A stretch of 64,000 nt of DNA from an uncultured bacterium (GCA_949294335.1 CASFGO010000027.1:62001-126000); one strand, 5' to 3'; shown: positions 53,831 to 63,159, counted from the first letter of the stretch. Numbers and translations: made by a program. The notes: generated by a model not told the origin, from the letters alone.

Positions 53831-54535
53831 ATGAATATTCCAAATCAAAATAATAAGCTTCAATTCAGAGCGAGAAACCCTGAAATTAGAAAAGCAGACA
53901 AAATTATGCGACAGGCAATGAATCTTTATCCTGCTACTTCTAGTAGCAAAGCACACTATTATAATATTGTAAAAAAAGATACATATAATGAAAGAAAATG
54001 CCTAGGACTATATTATAAACTTTGTAACTTAAGAAAAAATAAAAGGAATTTCAAACCAATACAACTTGTAAAACAAACTATTAAAGATACAGAAACAACT
54101 CATAATGGGAACTGCCTAGAAATGGCACAAATTATGCAAGCAGCATTTCTTGCAAACGGTTATAAAGACATAAAAATAGGAAAATTAAGAATAAAAGAAC
54201 AAATAACAAGACCTGATAAAAGCAAGAAAACAAAAGAACATATTGTAGACCACGTTTTACTAATAGTAAATGCAGGGAGAAAAGCAAGACTAAACAATCC
54301 AAAATCATTTGATAAACATGCGATAATTGTAGATCCTTGGCGTGGATTTGTCGACTATGTCCATAGCGGGCTAACAAAATATGATGGACTTTTTATGAAT
54401 GGATTTAGAGATGAAAATACTTTTTGGGGGAAATTCAAACAAAGATTTTTCTTCAAACGTTATGATAAACTTAAACCAACAAATAAAACTTGTGAAAAGT
54501 TTGAGAAATCGAATCCAGAGTTCATTGTTAAATAG
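53831..54535 (+). CDS. Hypothetical papain-like (transglutaminase/C58-type) cysteine hydrolase
   Basis: 234 residues. A Cys-His-Asp arrangement is visible: GNCLEMA (Cys95), VDHVLLIV (His141) and AIIVDPWRGF (Asp168), the order and spacing seen in papain-fold toxins, effectors and transglutaminase-like proteins. The N-terminus MNIPNQNNKLQFRARNPEIR is basic and includes a weak Phe tag. There is no signal peptide. It could be a secreted effector, a toxin or a housekeeping hydrolase; the family is not named here. It is divergent from the TPR/barrel gene and converges on mtaB. Confidence 0.55.
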   Translation: MNIPNQNNKLQFRARNPEIRKADKIMRQAMNLYPATSSSKAHYYNIVKKDTYNERKCLGLYYKLCNLRKNKRNFKPIQLVKQTIKDTETTHNGNCLEMAQIMQAAFLANGYKDIKIGKLRIKEQITRPDKSKKTKEHIVDHVLLIVNAGRKARLNNPKSFDKHAIIVDPWRGFVDYVHSGLTKYDGLFMNGFRDENTFWGKFKQRFFFKRYDKLKPTNKTCEKFEKSNPEFIVK

Positions 54536-54545
54536 AATAAAAAAT

Positions 54546-55823
54546 TTACACAATATTACCAAATATTTTATTATTTTCAATTCTATCTATTCTGATATTT
54601 TGTAAAGTATTAAATTGATTAGTCCCATTTTCAATTATTACAGTTATATAATTATCTGTAACACCTTTTAATTTTCCAGTATTTTTATCAGGTCTTTTTT
54701 CAATAAGAACTTCTCTTATTTCTCCAAGATTACTTTGTAAAAATAAATTTTCTTTTTCTGATGAAATTTTCTTTATAATTGTTGCTCTTTCTTCTTTTAC
54801 TTTGTCAGGTAAATGCCCTTCCATACCTTCTGCTTTTGTACCTTGTCTTATTGAATATGGAAATGTATGGATTTTAGTAAGTTTTGAGCGTTTTAAATTT
54901 TTTACGGTTTCTGCAAAATCTTCTTCTGTTTCCCCTACAAAACCAGCTATAATATCACAACCTATAAATGGTTTATTAAAGTTTTCTACAATATATTCAA
55001 TTTGCACTAAATAATCTTCAGTATTATAAAATCTGTTCATAGCTCTTAATGTTTTATCACAAGCTGATTGAAGCGATAAATGAAAATGAGGTGCAAATTT
55101 AGTTGATGATTTTAAAAATTCTAAAACATTAATAGGAATCTCAGTTGGATTTAATGAACCTAATCTATATCTATGAATTGATGTTGTTTCAATAAGATTT
55201 AATAAGTCCAATAGTTGTTTATTAAAATCAATACCCCATTGACCTATATGAATACCCGTTAATACAACTTCTTTGTAGCCTTCATTTGAGTATTTTTCAA
55301 TCTCATCTATTATAAATTTTTCATCTGCACTTCTTGATTTACCTCTCGCAAATGGAATAATACAATAGCTACAACGATTGTCACACCCGTCTTGGATTTT
55401 TAAACTTATTCTAGTCTTAGTTGTATCTTCCAATACTTGAGGATTAAATTTATTCAATGACATTATATCTGAAACGATAAATTTCTCATCCTTATGAAGA
55501 TAATCTGCAAGATTAAATTTATCATCATTTCCATATAAATAATCAATATACTCAAGTTTTTTTAATTTTTCTGTATCTACTTGAGCAACACAACCTGTTA
55601 ATATTGTTTTTATATTGGGATTTATATGTTTTGCATTCCTTAATAAATATAAAGTTTCTGAATCACTTTTATGTGTAACAGTACACGAATTTAAAATATA
55701 ATAATCAGCTTTTTTTATATCATTTACCTTATTAAAACCTTTATTAATCAGTTTTTCTTCAATAATTTGCCCTTCAAACTGATTAGATTTACACCCCATT
55801 GATTTTAATAAGAAACTAACCAT
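54546..55823 (-). CDS. mtaB: tRNA t6A37 methylthiotransferase (MtaB type)
   Basis: 425 residues. An N-terminal UPF0004 domain with three cysteines (SMGCKSNQ, NSCTVTHKSD, TGCVAQVD) binds one Fe-S cluster; the radical SAM core has CDNRCSYCIIPFARG; a TRAM-like RNA-binding domain ends the protein. MtaB adds methylthio groups to t6A37 in tRNAs reading ANN codons. The NSCTVTHKSD sequence is typical of MtaB rather than MiaB. Its start overlaps the manC stop by 1 bp. Confidence 0.92.
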   Translation of the reverse strand: MVSFLLKSMGCKSNQFEGQIIEEKLINKGFNKVNDIKKADYYILNSCTVTHKSDSETLYLLRNAKHINPNIKTILTGCVAQVDTEKLKKLEYIDYLYGNDDKFNLADYLHKDEKFIVSDIMSLNKFNPQVLEDTTKTRISLKIQDGCDNRCSYCIIPFARGKSRSADEKFIIDEIEKYSNEGYKEVVLTGIHIGQWGIDFNKQLLDLLNLIETTSIHRYRLGSLNPTEIPINVLEFLKSSTKFAPHFHLSLQSACDKTLRAMNRFYNTEDYLVQIEYIVENFNKPFIGCDIIAGFVGETEEDFAETVKNLKRSKLTKIHTFPYSIRQGTKAEGMEGHLPDKVKEERATIIKKISSEKENLFLQSNLGEIREVLIEKRPDKNTGKLKGVTDNYITVIIENGTNQFNTLQNIRIDRIENNKIFGNIV

Positions 55824-57196
55824 TATACTCTTCCATACATATCTTCGTATCTAATAATATCTTCTTCTATTAACAAATCACCTTTTTGAACTTCAATAAT
55901 TTTTAATTCTTCTTGATAAGGATTTTGTAATGAATGAATCGCTTTAACTGGGATATCAATACTATGTCCTGGGTCTAAAATAATTTCTTCTTTATCCAAT
56001 ACAACTTTAGCTTTCCCTGAGAGAACAACCCAATGCTCACTTCTATAATTATGAGATTGTATTGACAATTTTTGTCCTGGATTTACCTGTATCATTTTAG
56101 TTAAAAATCCTTCACCTTGGGCTAATACAGTATAAAACCCCCAAGGTCTGTACATTGTCTTATGGACAAGATGTGTATCGTCATGTTGTTGCTTTAAAGT
56201 TTCAAATATTTGTTTTACATCTTGTACTCGGTCTCTTTTACAAGCCAATATTGCATCTTCTGTTTCCACAACAACAGTATCTTCTAGACCTATTGTTGCT
56301 ACTAATTTTGATGAGGAATACATAAAAGAATCTTTTGAATCCATATCTAAAATATGCCCGACTTTAACATTCCCATCTTTATCTTTATCACTAACATCAT
56401 ACAAAGATTCCCAAGAACCCATATCTTTCCAATCACTCTTAAGCTCTACAAATGCAAGGTTTTGACTTTCTTCCATAATTGCATAATCAATTGATATATT
56501 AGGCATTTTATCAAAATCAATAAATGGGATTTCATTAGATTTTTCAAAATCAATATTATTTGCAAGTCCTAACATTTCACCTGCATATTTTTCATACTCT
56601 TTCAAAATAGTAGAAGCCTTAAACATAAATAAACCACTATTCCAATACCAATTTCCTTCATAAATTAGTCTTGCTGCTTTTTCCTTATTTGGCTTCTCTA
56701 TAAATCTTTTAACTGTACCATTTTCAACTTGAATATACCCAAAACCAACTTCAGCATATGCAGGTTTAACACCAAAAGTAACAACTTGACCTTGCTTTGC
56801 TAATTCTTCTCCTTTTAATATTGCATCTTTAAAATTTTCAATATCTTCAATTATATGATCTGATGGAGCAACGAGAATAATGGGATCTTCATTTGTTAAT
56901 GTCTGTATATATTTAACAGAAACTAAAACTGCTGGAGCAGTATTTTTAGCAATTGGTTCTGACAAAACTATAGGTTGTTTACAAAATGAGGATAATTGAT
57001 ATTTAACATTTGAAAAATGTTTAGTATTAGTTATACTTACAATATTTTCAACAGGAATAAAACTTGATAATCTCTTGAATGTTTCTTGCAAAAGACTATT
57101 TTCATTATTAATATTCATCAAGTGTTTAGGGCATAATTCTCTTGATAATGGCCATAAACGACTTCCTGAACCTCCTGCTAAAATAATACTATACAT
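55823..57196 (-). CDS. manC: Mannose-1-phosphate guanylyltransferase (ManC-type, bifunctional)
   Basis: 457 residues: nucleotide-binding AGGSGSRLWPLSRELCPKHLM, PSDHIIEDIENF, FGVKPAYAEVGFGYI and FIEKPNKEKA of the GTP transferase domain, then a C-terminal cupin (HKTMYRPWGFYTVL, KLSIQSHNYRSEHWVVLSGKAKVVL) of the phosphomannose isomerase. It makes GDP-mannose for surface polysaccharides. It is co-transcribed with mtaB, probably by chance. Confidence 0.93.
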   Translation of the reverse strand: MYSIILAGGSGSRLWPLSRELCPKHLMNINNENSLLQETFKRLSSFIPVENIVSITNTKHFSNVKYQLSSFCKQPIVLSEPIAKNTAPAVLVSVKYIQTLTNEDPIILVAPSDHIIEDIENFKDAILKGEELAKQGQVVTFGVKPAYAEVGFGYIQVENGTVKRFIEKPNKEKAARLIYEGNWYWNSGLFMFKASTILKEYEKYAGEMLGLANNIDFEKSNEIPFIDFDKMPNISIDYAIMEESQNLAFVELKSDWKDMGSWESLYDVSDKDKDGNVKVGHILDMDSKDSFMYSSSKLVATIGLEDTVVVETEDAILACKRDRVQDVKQIFETLKQQHDDTHLVHKTMYRPWGFYTVLAQGEGFLTKMIQVNPGQKLSIQSHNYRSEHWVVLSGKAKVVLDKEEIILDPGHSIDIPVKAIHSLQNPYQEELKIIEVQKGDLLIEEDIIRYEDMYGRV

Positions 57197-57393
57197 ATTC
57201 TATTTCCCTCATTCTATATTTATTAAATAAAAATCTTGCTTTCAATACTCCTGACTTAATTATACCATTAAAATCTTTTTAAAATTTCCTTTTAACAAAA
57301 CTTAATATTATGTTATAAAAAAGTCAATTTTTTTAAATTAATATACTTTATATATACATAAGAGATAATTAAAAGAGAAAGAGAGCAAGTATT

Positions 57394-57636
57394 ATGCAAA
57401 GAATGAGTGCCGTTGAACGTAACAAAAAGCCTATTGGAACATTAGAAATTCCTGATGATTTTACAAAATATTATTTAAATAAAAAAGATAAACAAATGAG
57501 ATTTAATAATGCGAAAGACCCGATATATCACGTTTTCGCAAGTATTGATAGAAGACCTTTATCAGAGTTATTTAAAGGATTCATAAGAGAAACTTATATG
57601 GATACCGTAAGATTCGTTAAGAAACTTGCAGCGTAG
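57394..57636 (+). CDS. Hypothetical 80-residue basic protein
   Basis: Not recognised. It starts MQRMSAVERNKKPIGTLEIPDDF and has a YLNKKDKQMRF stretch, a DPIYHVFASIDRRPLSELF segment and a basic end (FVKKLAA). There is no membrane segment. A GAGAAAGAGAG purine tract lies upstream. Two hairpin terminators follow. Confidence 0.55.
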   Translation: MQRMSAVERNKKPIGTLEIPDDFTKYYLNKKDKQMRFNNAKDPIYHVFASIDRRPLSELFKGFIRETYMDTVRFVKKLAA

Positions 57637-57671
57637 AGTAAAATTAGAGGAATAGGAATAAAGGGATAAAA

Positions 57672-57700
57672 AACAGGCTGTGATTAGCCTGTTTTTTTTA
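57672..57700 (+). terminator. Terminator after the 80-residue gene
   Basis: AACAGGCT (57672-57679), loop GTGATT, AGCCTGTT (57686-57693) and a continuing T-run to about 57699. Confidence 0.88.
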
Positions 57701-57704
57701 TATG

Positions 57705-57737
57705 AAAAGAGGGTTGTCAAAAGGACAACCCTCTTTT
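57705..57737. terminator. Bidirectional terminator between the 80-residue gene and rpsU
   Basis: AAAAGAGGGTTGTC (57705-57718), loop AAAAG, GACAACCCTCTTTT (57724-57737): a perfect 14-bp stem with A/T flanks on both sides. It ends rpsU on the minus strand 17 bp after its stop. Confidence 0.88.
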
Positions 57738-57753
57738 GTATATCTGATTTTAA

Positions 57754-57927
57754 TTAGCTTTTGCGCTTGCGAGCCGCTTCAGATTTGCGTTTTCTTTTAA
57801 CGCTTGGCTTTTCGTATCTTTCGCGTTTTTTAACTTCTGATAAAGTTCCAGCTTTTTGAACTTTTTTCTTGAAACGTCTTAAAGCGCTTTCAATACTTTC
57901 GTTTTCGCCTACTTTAACTTCTGGCAT
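57754..57927 (-). CDS. rpsU: 30S ribosomal protein S21
   Basis: 57 residues: [39 protein letters not shown], and a highly basic tail [14 protein letters not shown]. The frame continues upstream to GTG codons at 57939-57942, but ATG 57927 gives the normal MPEVKV start and has AAAGGTGG about 11 nt upstream. S21 sits at the mRNA exit site of the 30S subunit. Confidence 0.93.
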   Translation of the reverse strand: MPEVKVGENESIESALRRFKKKVQKAGTLSEVKKRERYEKPSVKRKRKSEAARKRKS

Positions 57928-58022
57928 CTTATTTTTCACCACCTTTTATGCTTTTGTATCAATAAGTATAGGAATTATAAACCAAAAAATATTTAAAATC
58001 AAGCATATCAAGAAATAATAAC

Positions 58023-58949
58023 TTATCCCATTAATGTCCTAAAATATTTTTTCATTTTTGCACCAAACGAATAAGCTTCTTTTTCAAGTAGATTATTTTT
58101 ATATTTTTCACTACCTGACCCCAATAAACCTAAGCCTTCATAATTTCGACTTGCTTCAATATACTTTTCAGCATCTAAATACTCTGGGGAACCTTCTTTA
58201 AATTGTGGCATTTTAAGGGTATTAGTGTGGGATTTAGTCATCTCATCTAAAATCATATCTTTATTTAATTGGATACTATTTTCAATAAATTCCTTTTCAA
58301 CTCCATGATTTTTTGCATTATTATAGGCCATTGAGAATGAAACATTTAAAGGGTCATTTTTGGCTAATTCAACATTACACTCTGCCCAAGCTCTGGCATA
58401 TTCATCAATTTTACCAGAACGTATAATCTTTGACGTTTGTTCAGCATGTTTTAATTCGTGTGCTAACATTTCAAATTGGGTTGCTCTATCCAGTTTTGTA
58501 AAAAATCCATTTGAATACTCAATTGTATTTTTTGTGGGATTAAATCCACCTTGTACTCTGAACCCCTTATCTCGTCCAGAACGACCTATTTTTTCAGGAG
58601 CAATACCTTCTAACTTCATATATTTTTTTAATTTATTATATGCTTTATTTATAAAATTATCTCCTGTTTCATTTTTTAATTCTTTAAATATAGTTCTAAA
58701 TTCTTCAGGGATTTTCTTTAATTCATTTGCTTTAATATGTTTATTTACAAGCAAGCCAACAATAATTGCAGTTGTTGCAATAAATGCTGCTGCAATTCCT
58801 ATTTTTTTCTTTTTTGACAGACCTTCTTTTTTTTCAAAAGAATCCTGCTCTAATCCTTGTCTATTTTGATGATAAGGATTAGTCCCAAAATTTTTAATAT
58901 TTTGGTTTTGATATGCCTTGTTTAAATTATTTATTCCTACACTATTCAT
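58023..58949 (-). CDS. Membrane-anchored hypothetical protein with a zincin motif (HELKH)
   Basis: 308 residues. A single hydrophobic helix (about residues 48-68, KKKKIGIAAAFIATTAIIVGLLV) follows a polar ~45-residue N-terminus containing NIKNFGTNPYHQNR. Around residue 163, QFEMLAHELKHAEQTSKII holds the HExxH motif, and a downstream AWAECNVEL could supply a third ligand. It is 86 bp downstream of the radical SAM enzyme on the same strand, which makes it a candidate maturation peptidase for the adjacent repeat peptide (inference). The family is not recognised. Confidence 0.6.
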   Translation of the reverse strand: MNSVGINNLNKAYQNQNIKNFGTNPYHQNRQGLEQDSFEKKEGLSKKKKIGIAAAFIATTAIIVGLLVNKHIKANELKKIPEEFRTIFKELKNETGDNFINKAYNKLKKYMKLEGIAPEKIGRSGRDKGFRVQGGFNPTKNTIEYSNGFFTKLDRATQFEMLAHELKHAEQTSKIIRSGKIDEYARAWAECNVELAKNDPLNVSFSMAYNNAKNHGVEKEFIENSIQLNKDMILDEMTKSHTNTLKMPQFKEGSPEYLDAEKYIEASRNYEGLGLLGSGSEKYKNNLLEKEAYSFGAKMKKYFRTLMG

Positions 58950-59035
58950 TTAATTTAACTTCACCTATACCATATTAGTAATAAAACCTTTTTATTATTA
59001 TTTTTGCTAATTTATGAAGTTAGTTAAAGCTAAAA

Positions 59036-60043
59036 CTATATATCAAAACCTTTTTGTTCTATTTTATAAAGACAAAAAGCGTTTCCAGATTTGGTTTTAG
59101 CATTTGTAGGACATCCTCCACGACAAATGTATTTGTATTTACATTCTTGGCAATAACCTTTTAATTTTTCTATATCAGGACAGCGATTATATTTGAATGA
59201 ATTATGGTCTGCCCAAATTTCTTTAAATGGTCTTGTTTTAATATTACCTTCTGAATTATTCATATTAGGACAACCCTTAACATTGCCATCACTTTCAATG
59301 CTTACACTGTATATTCCACATTCGCAACCGCGCCAATTTTGAATATATAAATTGGGTTGTAATTTTGAAAAATATCCAATACAATCTGATTCCATTATAT
59401 TTATTTTGTCAGAATAATTCTTTCTATATTCAACAATTTTTTCTGCTAATTTATAATATTGTTCCTCTGTTAGCAATTCTTCTTTAGGTAGTCTTTCACT
59501 TGGTTTCACAATTTGTATTTGCCAAGCATCAACCCCTAGCTGAATTAATAATTGCAAAATATCATCAAGCTTATCAATATTTGACTGCATAACAGTTGTA
59601 GGAGTTGCTACATAAATACCAGCTTCTTTTAGTTTTGGAACTATCTTACAGAAATGATCAAAAATTCCAGGAATACCTCTGACATAATCATGTGTTTCTT
59701 TATCTGCACCATCAATACTTATCCCTATTCCAACATTAGGATATAGTTTTAGAATATCTATAACATCATCATTAATAAGCATTGCATTTGTCATAAATAT
59801 CGGCTGCATATTAAGACTACTTATTTTTTGCAAGAATAAAGGCCATTCTTTTCTTAAAAAAGGCTCTCCACCTGTTAATGCAATATTTTGGCAACCTAAA
59901 TCGCTCATATCTTCAATTAATGATAAAATTTCTTGAGTTGTTAATTCTTCAGGTTTTGTTAAACCTGCCCCAATAATACAATGAATACATTTCGCATTAC
60001 ATCTTCTTGTAATCTCAATGGTTGCAGTTAATAATTTATACAT
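59036..60043 (-). CDS. Radical SAM/SPASM-domain peptide-modifying enzyme candidate
   Basis: 335 residues. The CxxxCxxC cluster motif (Cys15, Cys19, Cys22 in RRCNAKCIHC) opens a radical SAM barrel with ALTGGEPFL and GIGISIDGADKETHDYVRG. The C-terminal SPASM region has cysteines at about 240, 242, 258, 288, 298, 301, 307, 311 and 324 (CQECKYKYICRGGCP), enough for auxiliary Fe-S clusters. Such enzymes form crosslinks or other changes in ribosomal peptides, or activate other enzymes. AAGGTG precedes the ATG. The repeat peptide gene lies 63 bp upstream on the same strand. Confidence 0.9.
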   Translation of the reverse strand: MYKLLTATIEITRRCNAKCIHCIIGAGLTKPEELTTQEILSLIEDMSDLGCQNIALTGGEPFLRKEWPLFLQKISSLNMQPIFMTNAMLINDDVIDILKLYPNVGIGISIDGADKETHDYVRGIPGIFDHFCKIVPKLKEAGIYVATPTTVMQSNIDKLDDILQLLIQLGVDAWQIQIVKPSERLPKEELLTEEQYYKLAEKIVEYRKNYSDKINIMESDCIGYFSKLQPNLYIQNWRGCECGIYSVSIESDGNVKGCPNMNNSEGNIKTRPFKEIWADHNSFKYNRCPDIEKLKGYCQECKYKYICRGGCPTNAKTKSGNAFCLYKIEQKGFDI

Positions 60044-60106
60044 AAAAACACCTTATTATATCTGAATTACAGAAATAATACTAACATATTTATTAAAGTG
60101 TTTCAA

Positions 60107-60490
60107 TTATTTATCTTTTCTATCGTCCACCTTTTTATCATCAGGATTTTCATCTTGCTTTTCTGGAGTTGGTGGAAGAATATTCCCGCTTAAAGGAGGC
60201 ATAACTCTATCACCATCTTTTTTACTTGGAGGTGCAATCAAACCACCTAATGGAGGAATTGGATATGGAATTTTAGTTGGATTTTTAGGTGTTGGATATG
60301 CAATAGCACCTGCTAATGGAGGTGGAATCATAGGATTCTTGTCAGGTCTCTTTGGTGGAGTTGGAGGTGCAATCAAACCTGCTAAAGGTTGTTGTATTTT
60401 AGGTTGTGCATTATCTTTTACTTCTTTAGCCTCTTTATTTTCTGCTTTGAAGTTTAATCCATTTACCCCTTTGAAACCTACATTGTACAT
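60107..60490 (-). CDS. Proline-rich tandem-repeat peptide, candidate multi-core RiPP precursor
   Basis: 127 residues: N-terminal part MYNVGFKGVNGLNFKAENKE (with the FKG tag), then four degenerate repeats at residues 34-55, 57-78, 79-97 and 98-118, with consensus P-P-L-[AGS]-G-x-I-[AL]-x-P-[TS]. The repeats begin PLAGLIAPPTPPK, PLAGAIAYPTPKN, PLGGLIAPPSKKD and PLSGNILPPTPEK. The tail is charged (DDKKVDDRKDK). There is no signal peptide or membrane helix. An AGGAG ribosome site sits 9 nt before the ATG. It could be a RiPP precursor modified by the adjacent radical SAM enzyme, or a structural proline-rich protein. Confidence 0.65.
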   Translation of the reverse strand: MYNVGFKGVNGLNFKAENKEAKEVKDNAQPKIQQPLAGLIAPPTPPKRPDKNPMIPPPLAGAIAYPTPKNPTKIPYPIPPLGGLIAPPSKKDGDRVMPPLSGNILPPTPEKQDENPDDKKVDDRKDK

Positions 60491-60575
60491 AACTTTAATC
60501 TCCTAACCTTTGTCTTATATCTGTTATAAAACATTTTTTTTAAACTTTTTGTTAGGATATTAATTTTTTGTTACA

Positions 60576-61196
60576 TTAAGAATCTTTTAAGTGCTTAAAA
60601 TGTTTGTAAATATATAAACAGCCAAGAATAAAACAAACGATAATTATAACAGCATCAAACTTATGCCAAATGTGCTTTAAGGCTTCCATATTTTCGCCCA
60701 TCTTTACACCAACATAAACTAATACATAGCACCAAATTAAAGAACCTAGAAAAGTTAATGTAAAGAATGTTCGTTTTCTTGCTCTTAAAATTCCTGCAGG
60801 TAGAGAAATAAATGTTCTTACAACTGGCAACATTCTGCATATAAAAAATGCCCAATCACCATATTTATCAACCCATTTATCAGCATCTTCCAAATCTTTT
60901 TTAGATACGAGAAAATATTTTCCATATTTTTCAACAAAAGGACGACCTCCCCAATATCCTAAATAATATGAAGGGATTGAACCTATTACACAACCTATTG
61001 CACCAAAAATTGCCGCAATATGGAAATTCATAATCCCTTTTGCTACTAAAATCCCTGCAAATGGCATAATAGCTTCACTTGGAAGTGGAATATTACAAGA
61101 TTCTATTGCCATTAATAAGCTTACACCCCAAGGTCCTAAAACAGTTATTACATGTTCTATTGCAGAACTTAACATTATAAGTAAATTATCTATCAT
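60576..61196 (-). CDS. DedA-family membrane protein
   Basis: 206 residues with about five helices. Family features: PLPSEAIMPFAGILVAKG, GSIPSYYLGYWGGRPFVEKYGKY and FFICRMLPVVRTFISLPAGILRARKRTF, which is the conserved DedA R-x-x-P-x-x-R-T-x-x-x-x-P-A-G segment. DedA proteins move lipid carriers such as undecaprenyl phosphate across the membrane. A GGAGAGG ribosome site is present. It is upstream of the proline-rich gene on the same strand, with an 86-bp gap. Confidence 0.9.
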   Translation of the reverse strand: MIDNLLIMLSSAIEHVITVLGPWGVSLLMAIESCNIPLPSEAIMPFAGILVAKGIMNFHIAAIFGAIGCVIGSIPSYYLGYWGGRPFVEKYGKYFLVSKKDLEDADKWVDKYGDWAFFICRMLPVVRTFISLPAGILRARKRTFFTLTFLGSLIWCYVLVYVGVKMGENMEALKHIWHKFDAVIIIVCFILGCLYIYKHFKHLKDS

Positions 61197-61247
61197 TATT
61201 CATACCTCTCCAAGTAAATATAAAGTTATATCCCTTATTTACCCCTA

Positions 61248-63050
61248 TCACTCTTCATTTAAACTTAGAACTGCCATAAATGCTTCTTGTGGTACTTCAA
61301 CTTTACCTACTGCTTTCATACGTTTTTTACCACGTTTTTGTTTTTCAAGTAATTTTCTTTTTCTTGAAATATCACCACCGTAGCATTTATCAAGTACACT
61401 TTTTCTTAGTGCTTTAATATTTGTTCTAGCAATCACTCTTCCACCAATTGCTGCTTGAATTGGAACTTCAAATAATTGACGAGGAATTATATCCTTTAAT
61501 TTAGCTGTTAGCTTTTGTCCAATATGGAATGCGCTATCTTCGTGACAGATTACAGATAGAGCATCAACAACTTCTCCTGCTAAAAGAACATCTAATTTTA
61601 CAAGCTTAGAACGTTTATAATCAACAAATTCATAATCTAAACTTGCGTAACCTTTAGAACGAGATTTTAATTGGTCATAAAAATCAGTAATAACTTCACT
61701 TAATGGAATATGATAAACAAGTTCTTGTCTAACTTTATCAATATAGTGCATATTGATAAAGATACCTCGTTTAGATTGAGCTAAATCCATTAATGTTCCA
61801 ACAAAATCGTTAGGAGTTATGATTGAAGCTTTTACATAAGGTTCTTCAATATAATCTCTTACTTGAGCAGGAGGAAGATTTGCAGGGTTATCAATCTCTA
61901 CAACTTCTCCATCAGTTTTATAAACTTTATAAATAACTGATGGTGCAGTCGTAACAATAGAAAGATTATATTCTCGTTCTAATCTTTCTTGTGCAATTTC
62001 CATATGTAGCATTCCTAAGAAACCACAACGAAAGCCAAATCCTAAAGCTGACGATGTTTCAGGTTCAAATGTTATACTACTGTCGCTAAGTTTTAATTTT
62101 TCTAATGCTTCTTTTAACTCATGATAATCTTCATTATCAACAGGATAAAGCCCAGAGAATACCATTGGTAATGCTTCTTTGTAGCCTGGTAATGGCTCTG
62201 TTGCAGGATTTTCAACCTTAGTAACAGTATCACCAACGAATCTTGTAATCTCTTTAATAGAGCCTGCAAAATATCCAACATCACCACATACAAGTTTTTT
62301 TACAGGAACTCTATTTGGCGTTGAATAACCAAGTTCTACGATTTCATATTCTTTTCCTGAAGCTAAAAACTTGACTTTATCGCCAAGATTCATTTCTCCA
62401 TCAATAATTTTGAAATAACATAAAGTTCCTAAATAAGGATCATAAGCACTATCAAAAACTAATGCCCTTAAAGGTTTTTCGATATTATCTTCAGGTGGTG
62501 GCATATAATTCACTATAGCTTCTAAAACTTCATGAATATTTTGTCCTGTTTTAGCACTAACAGGAATTGCCATAGAAGTATCTATCCCTAGTGTTTCTTC
62601 AATTTCTTCTTTAACTCTTTCTACATCCGCAGATGGAAGGTCAATTTTATTAATAACAGGGATAATTTCAAGATTTTGTTCTGCTGCAAGATAAACATTT
62701 GCCAATGTTTGAGCTTCTACTCCTTGAGTAGCATCAACAATTAATAAGGCACCTTCACAAGCTGCAAGAGAACGAGAAACTTCATAAGAAAAATCAACGT
62801 GACCTGGGGTATCAATAAGGTTAAGAATATAATCTTTTCCATCATCTGCTTTATAGTTCATTCTTGCAGAGTTCAGTTTAATTGTAATACCACGTTCTCT
62901 TTCAATATCCATAGTATCCATTAACTGATTTTGCATATCTCTTTGAGCAATAGTTTCTGTTGCTTCAAGAAGTCTATCAGCAAGCGTTGATTTTCCGTGA
63001 TCTATGTGTGCGATTATACAAAAATTTCTTACATTTTCTCTGTATTTCAT
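61248..63050 (-). CDS. lepA: Elongation factor 4 (LepA)
   Basis: About 600 residues from ATG 63050 ([22 protein letters not shown]); a Met at 63065 would add five. GTPase motifs are present ([34 protein letters not shown]), and the LepA-specific C-terminal domain is recognisable ([40 protein letters not shown]). EF4 acts on stalled or aberrantly translocated ribosomes. No strong ribosome site was found for either start. The 51 bp downstream to the DedA gene hold nothing notable. Confidence 0.96.
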   Translation of the reverse strand: MKYRENVRNFCIIAHIDHGKSTLADRLLEATETIAQRDMQNQLMDTMDIERERGITIKLNSARMNYKADDGKDYILNLIDTPGHVDFSYEVSRSLAACEGALLIVDATQGVEAQTLANVYLAAEQNLEIIPVINKIDLPSADVERVKEEIEETLGIDTSMAIPVSAKTGQNIHEVLEAIVNYMPPPEDNIEKPLRALVFDSAYDPYLGTLCYFKIIDGEMNLGDKVKFLASGKEYEIVELGYSTPNRVPVKKLVCGDVGYFAGSIKEITRFVGDTVTKVENPATEPLPGYKEALPMVFSGLYPVDNEDYHELKEALEKLKLSDSSITFEPETSSALGFGFRCGFLGMLHMEIAQERLEREYNLSIVTTAPSVIYKVYKTDGEVVEIDNPANLPPAQVRDYIEEPYVKASIITPNDFVGTLMDLAQSKRGIFINMHYIDKVRQELVYHIPLSEVITDFYDQLKSRSKGYASLDYEFVDYKRSKLVKLDVLLAGEVVDALSVICHEDSAFHIGQKLTAKLKDIIPRQLFEVPIQAAIGGRVIARTNIKALRKSVLDKCYGGDISRKRKLLEKQKRGKKRMKAVGKVEVPQEAFMAVLSLNEE

Positions 63051-63159
63051 AATTTTATTATACATAAAACAAAAAACATGTAATATTTTGTAATAAAAAA
63101 TAGAGATTTTAGCAATCAGAATAAAAAATAATCCTTTATAACTATATAGGGAATTTATT

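Noticed and set aside
60107-60490. Reading the proline-rich protein as a collagen-like or cell-wall anchor protein
   Set aside because: There is no Gly-X-Y periodicity, signal peptide, LPxTG or membrane anchor. It is kept as an uncertain RiPP-type or proline-rich candidate.
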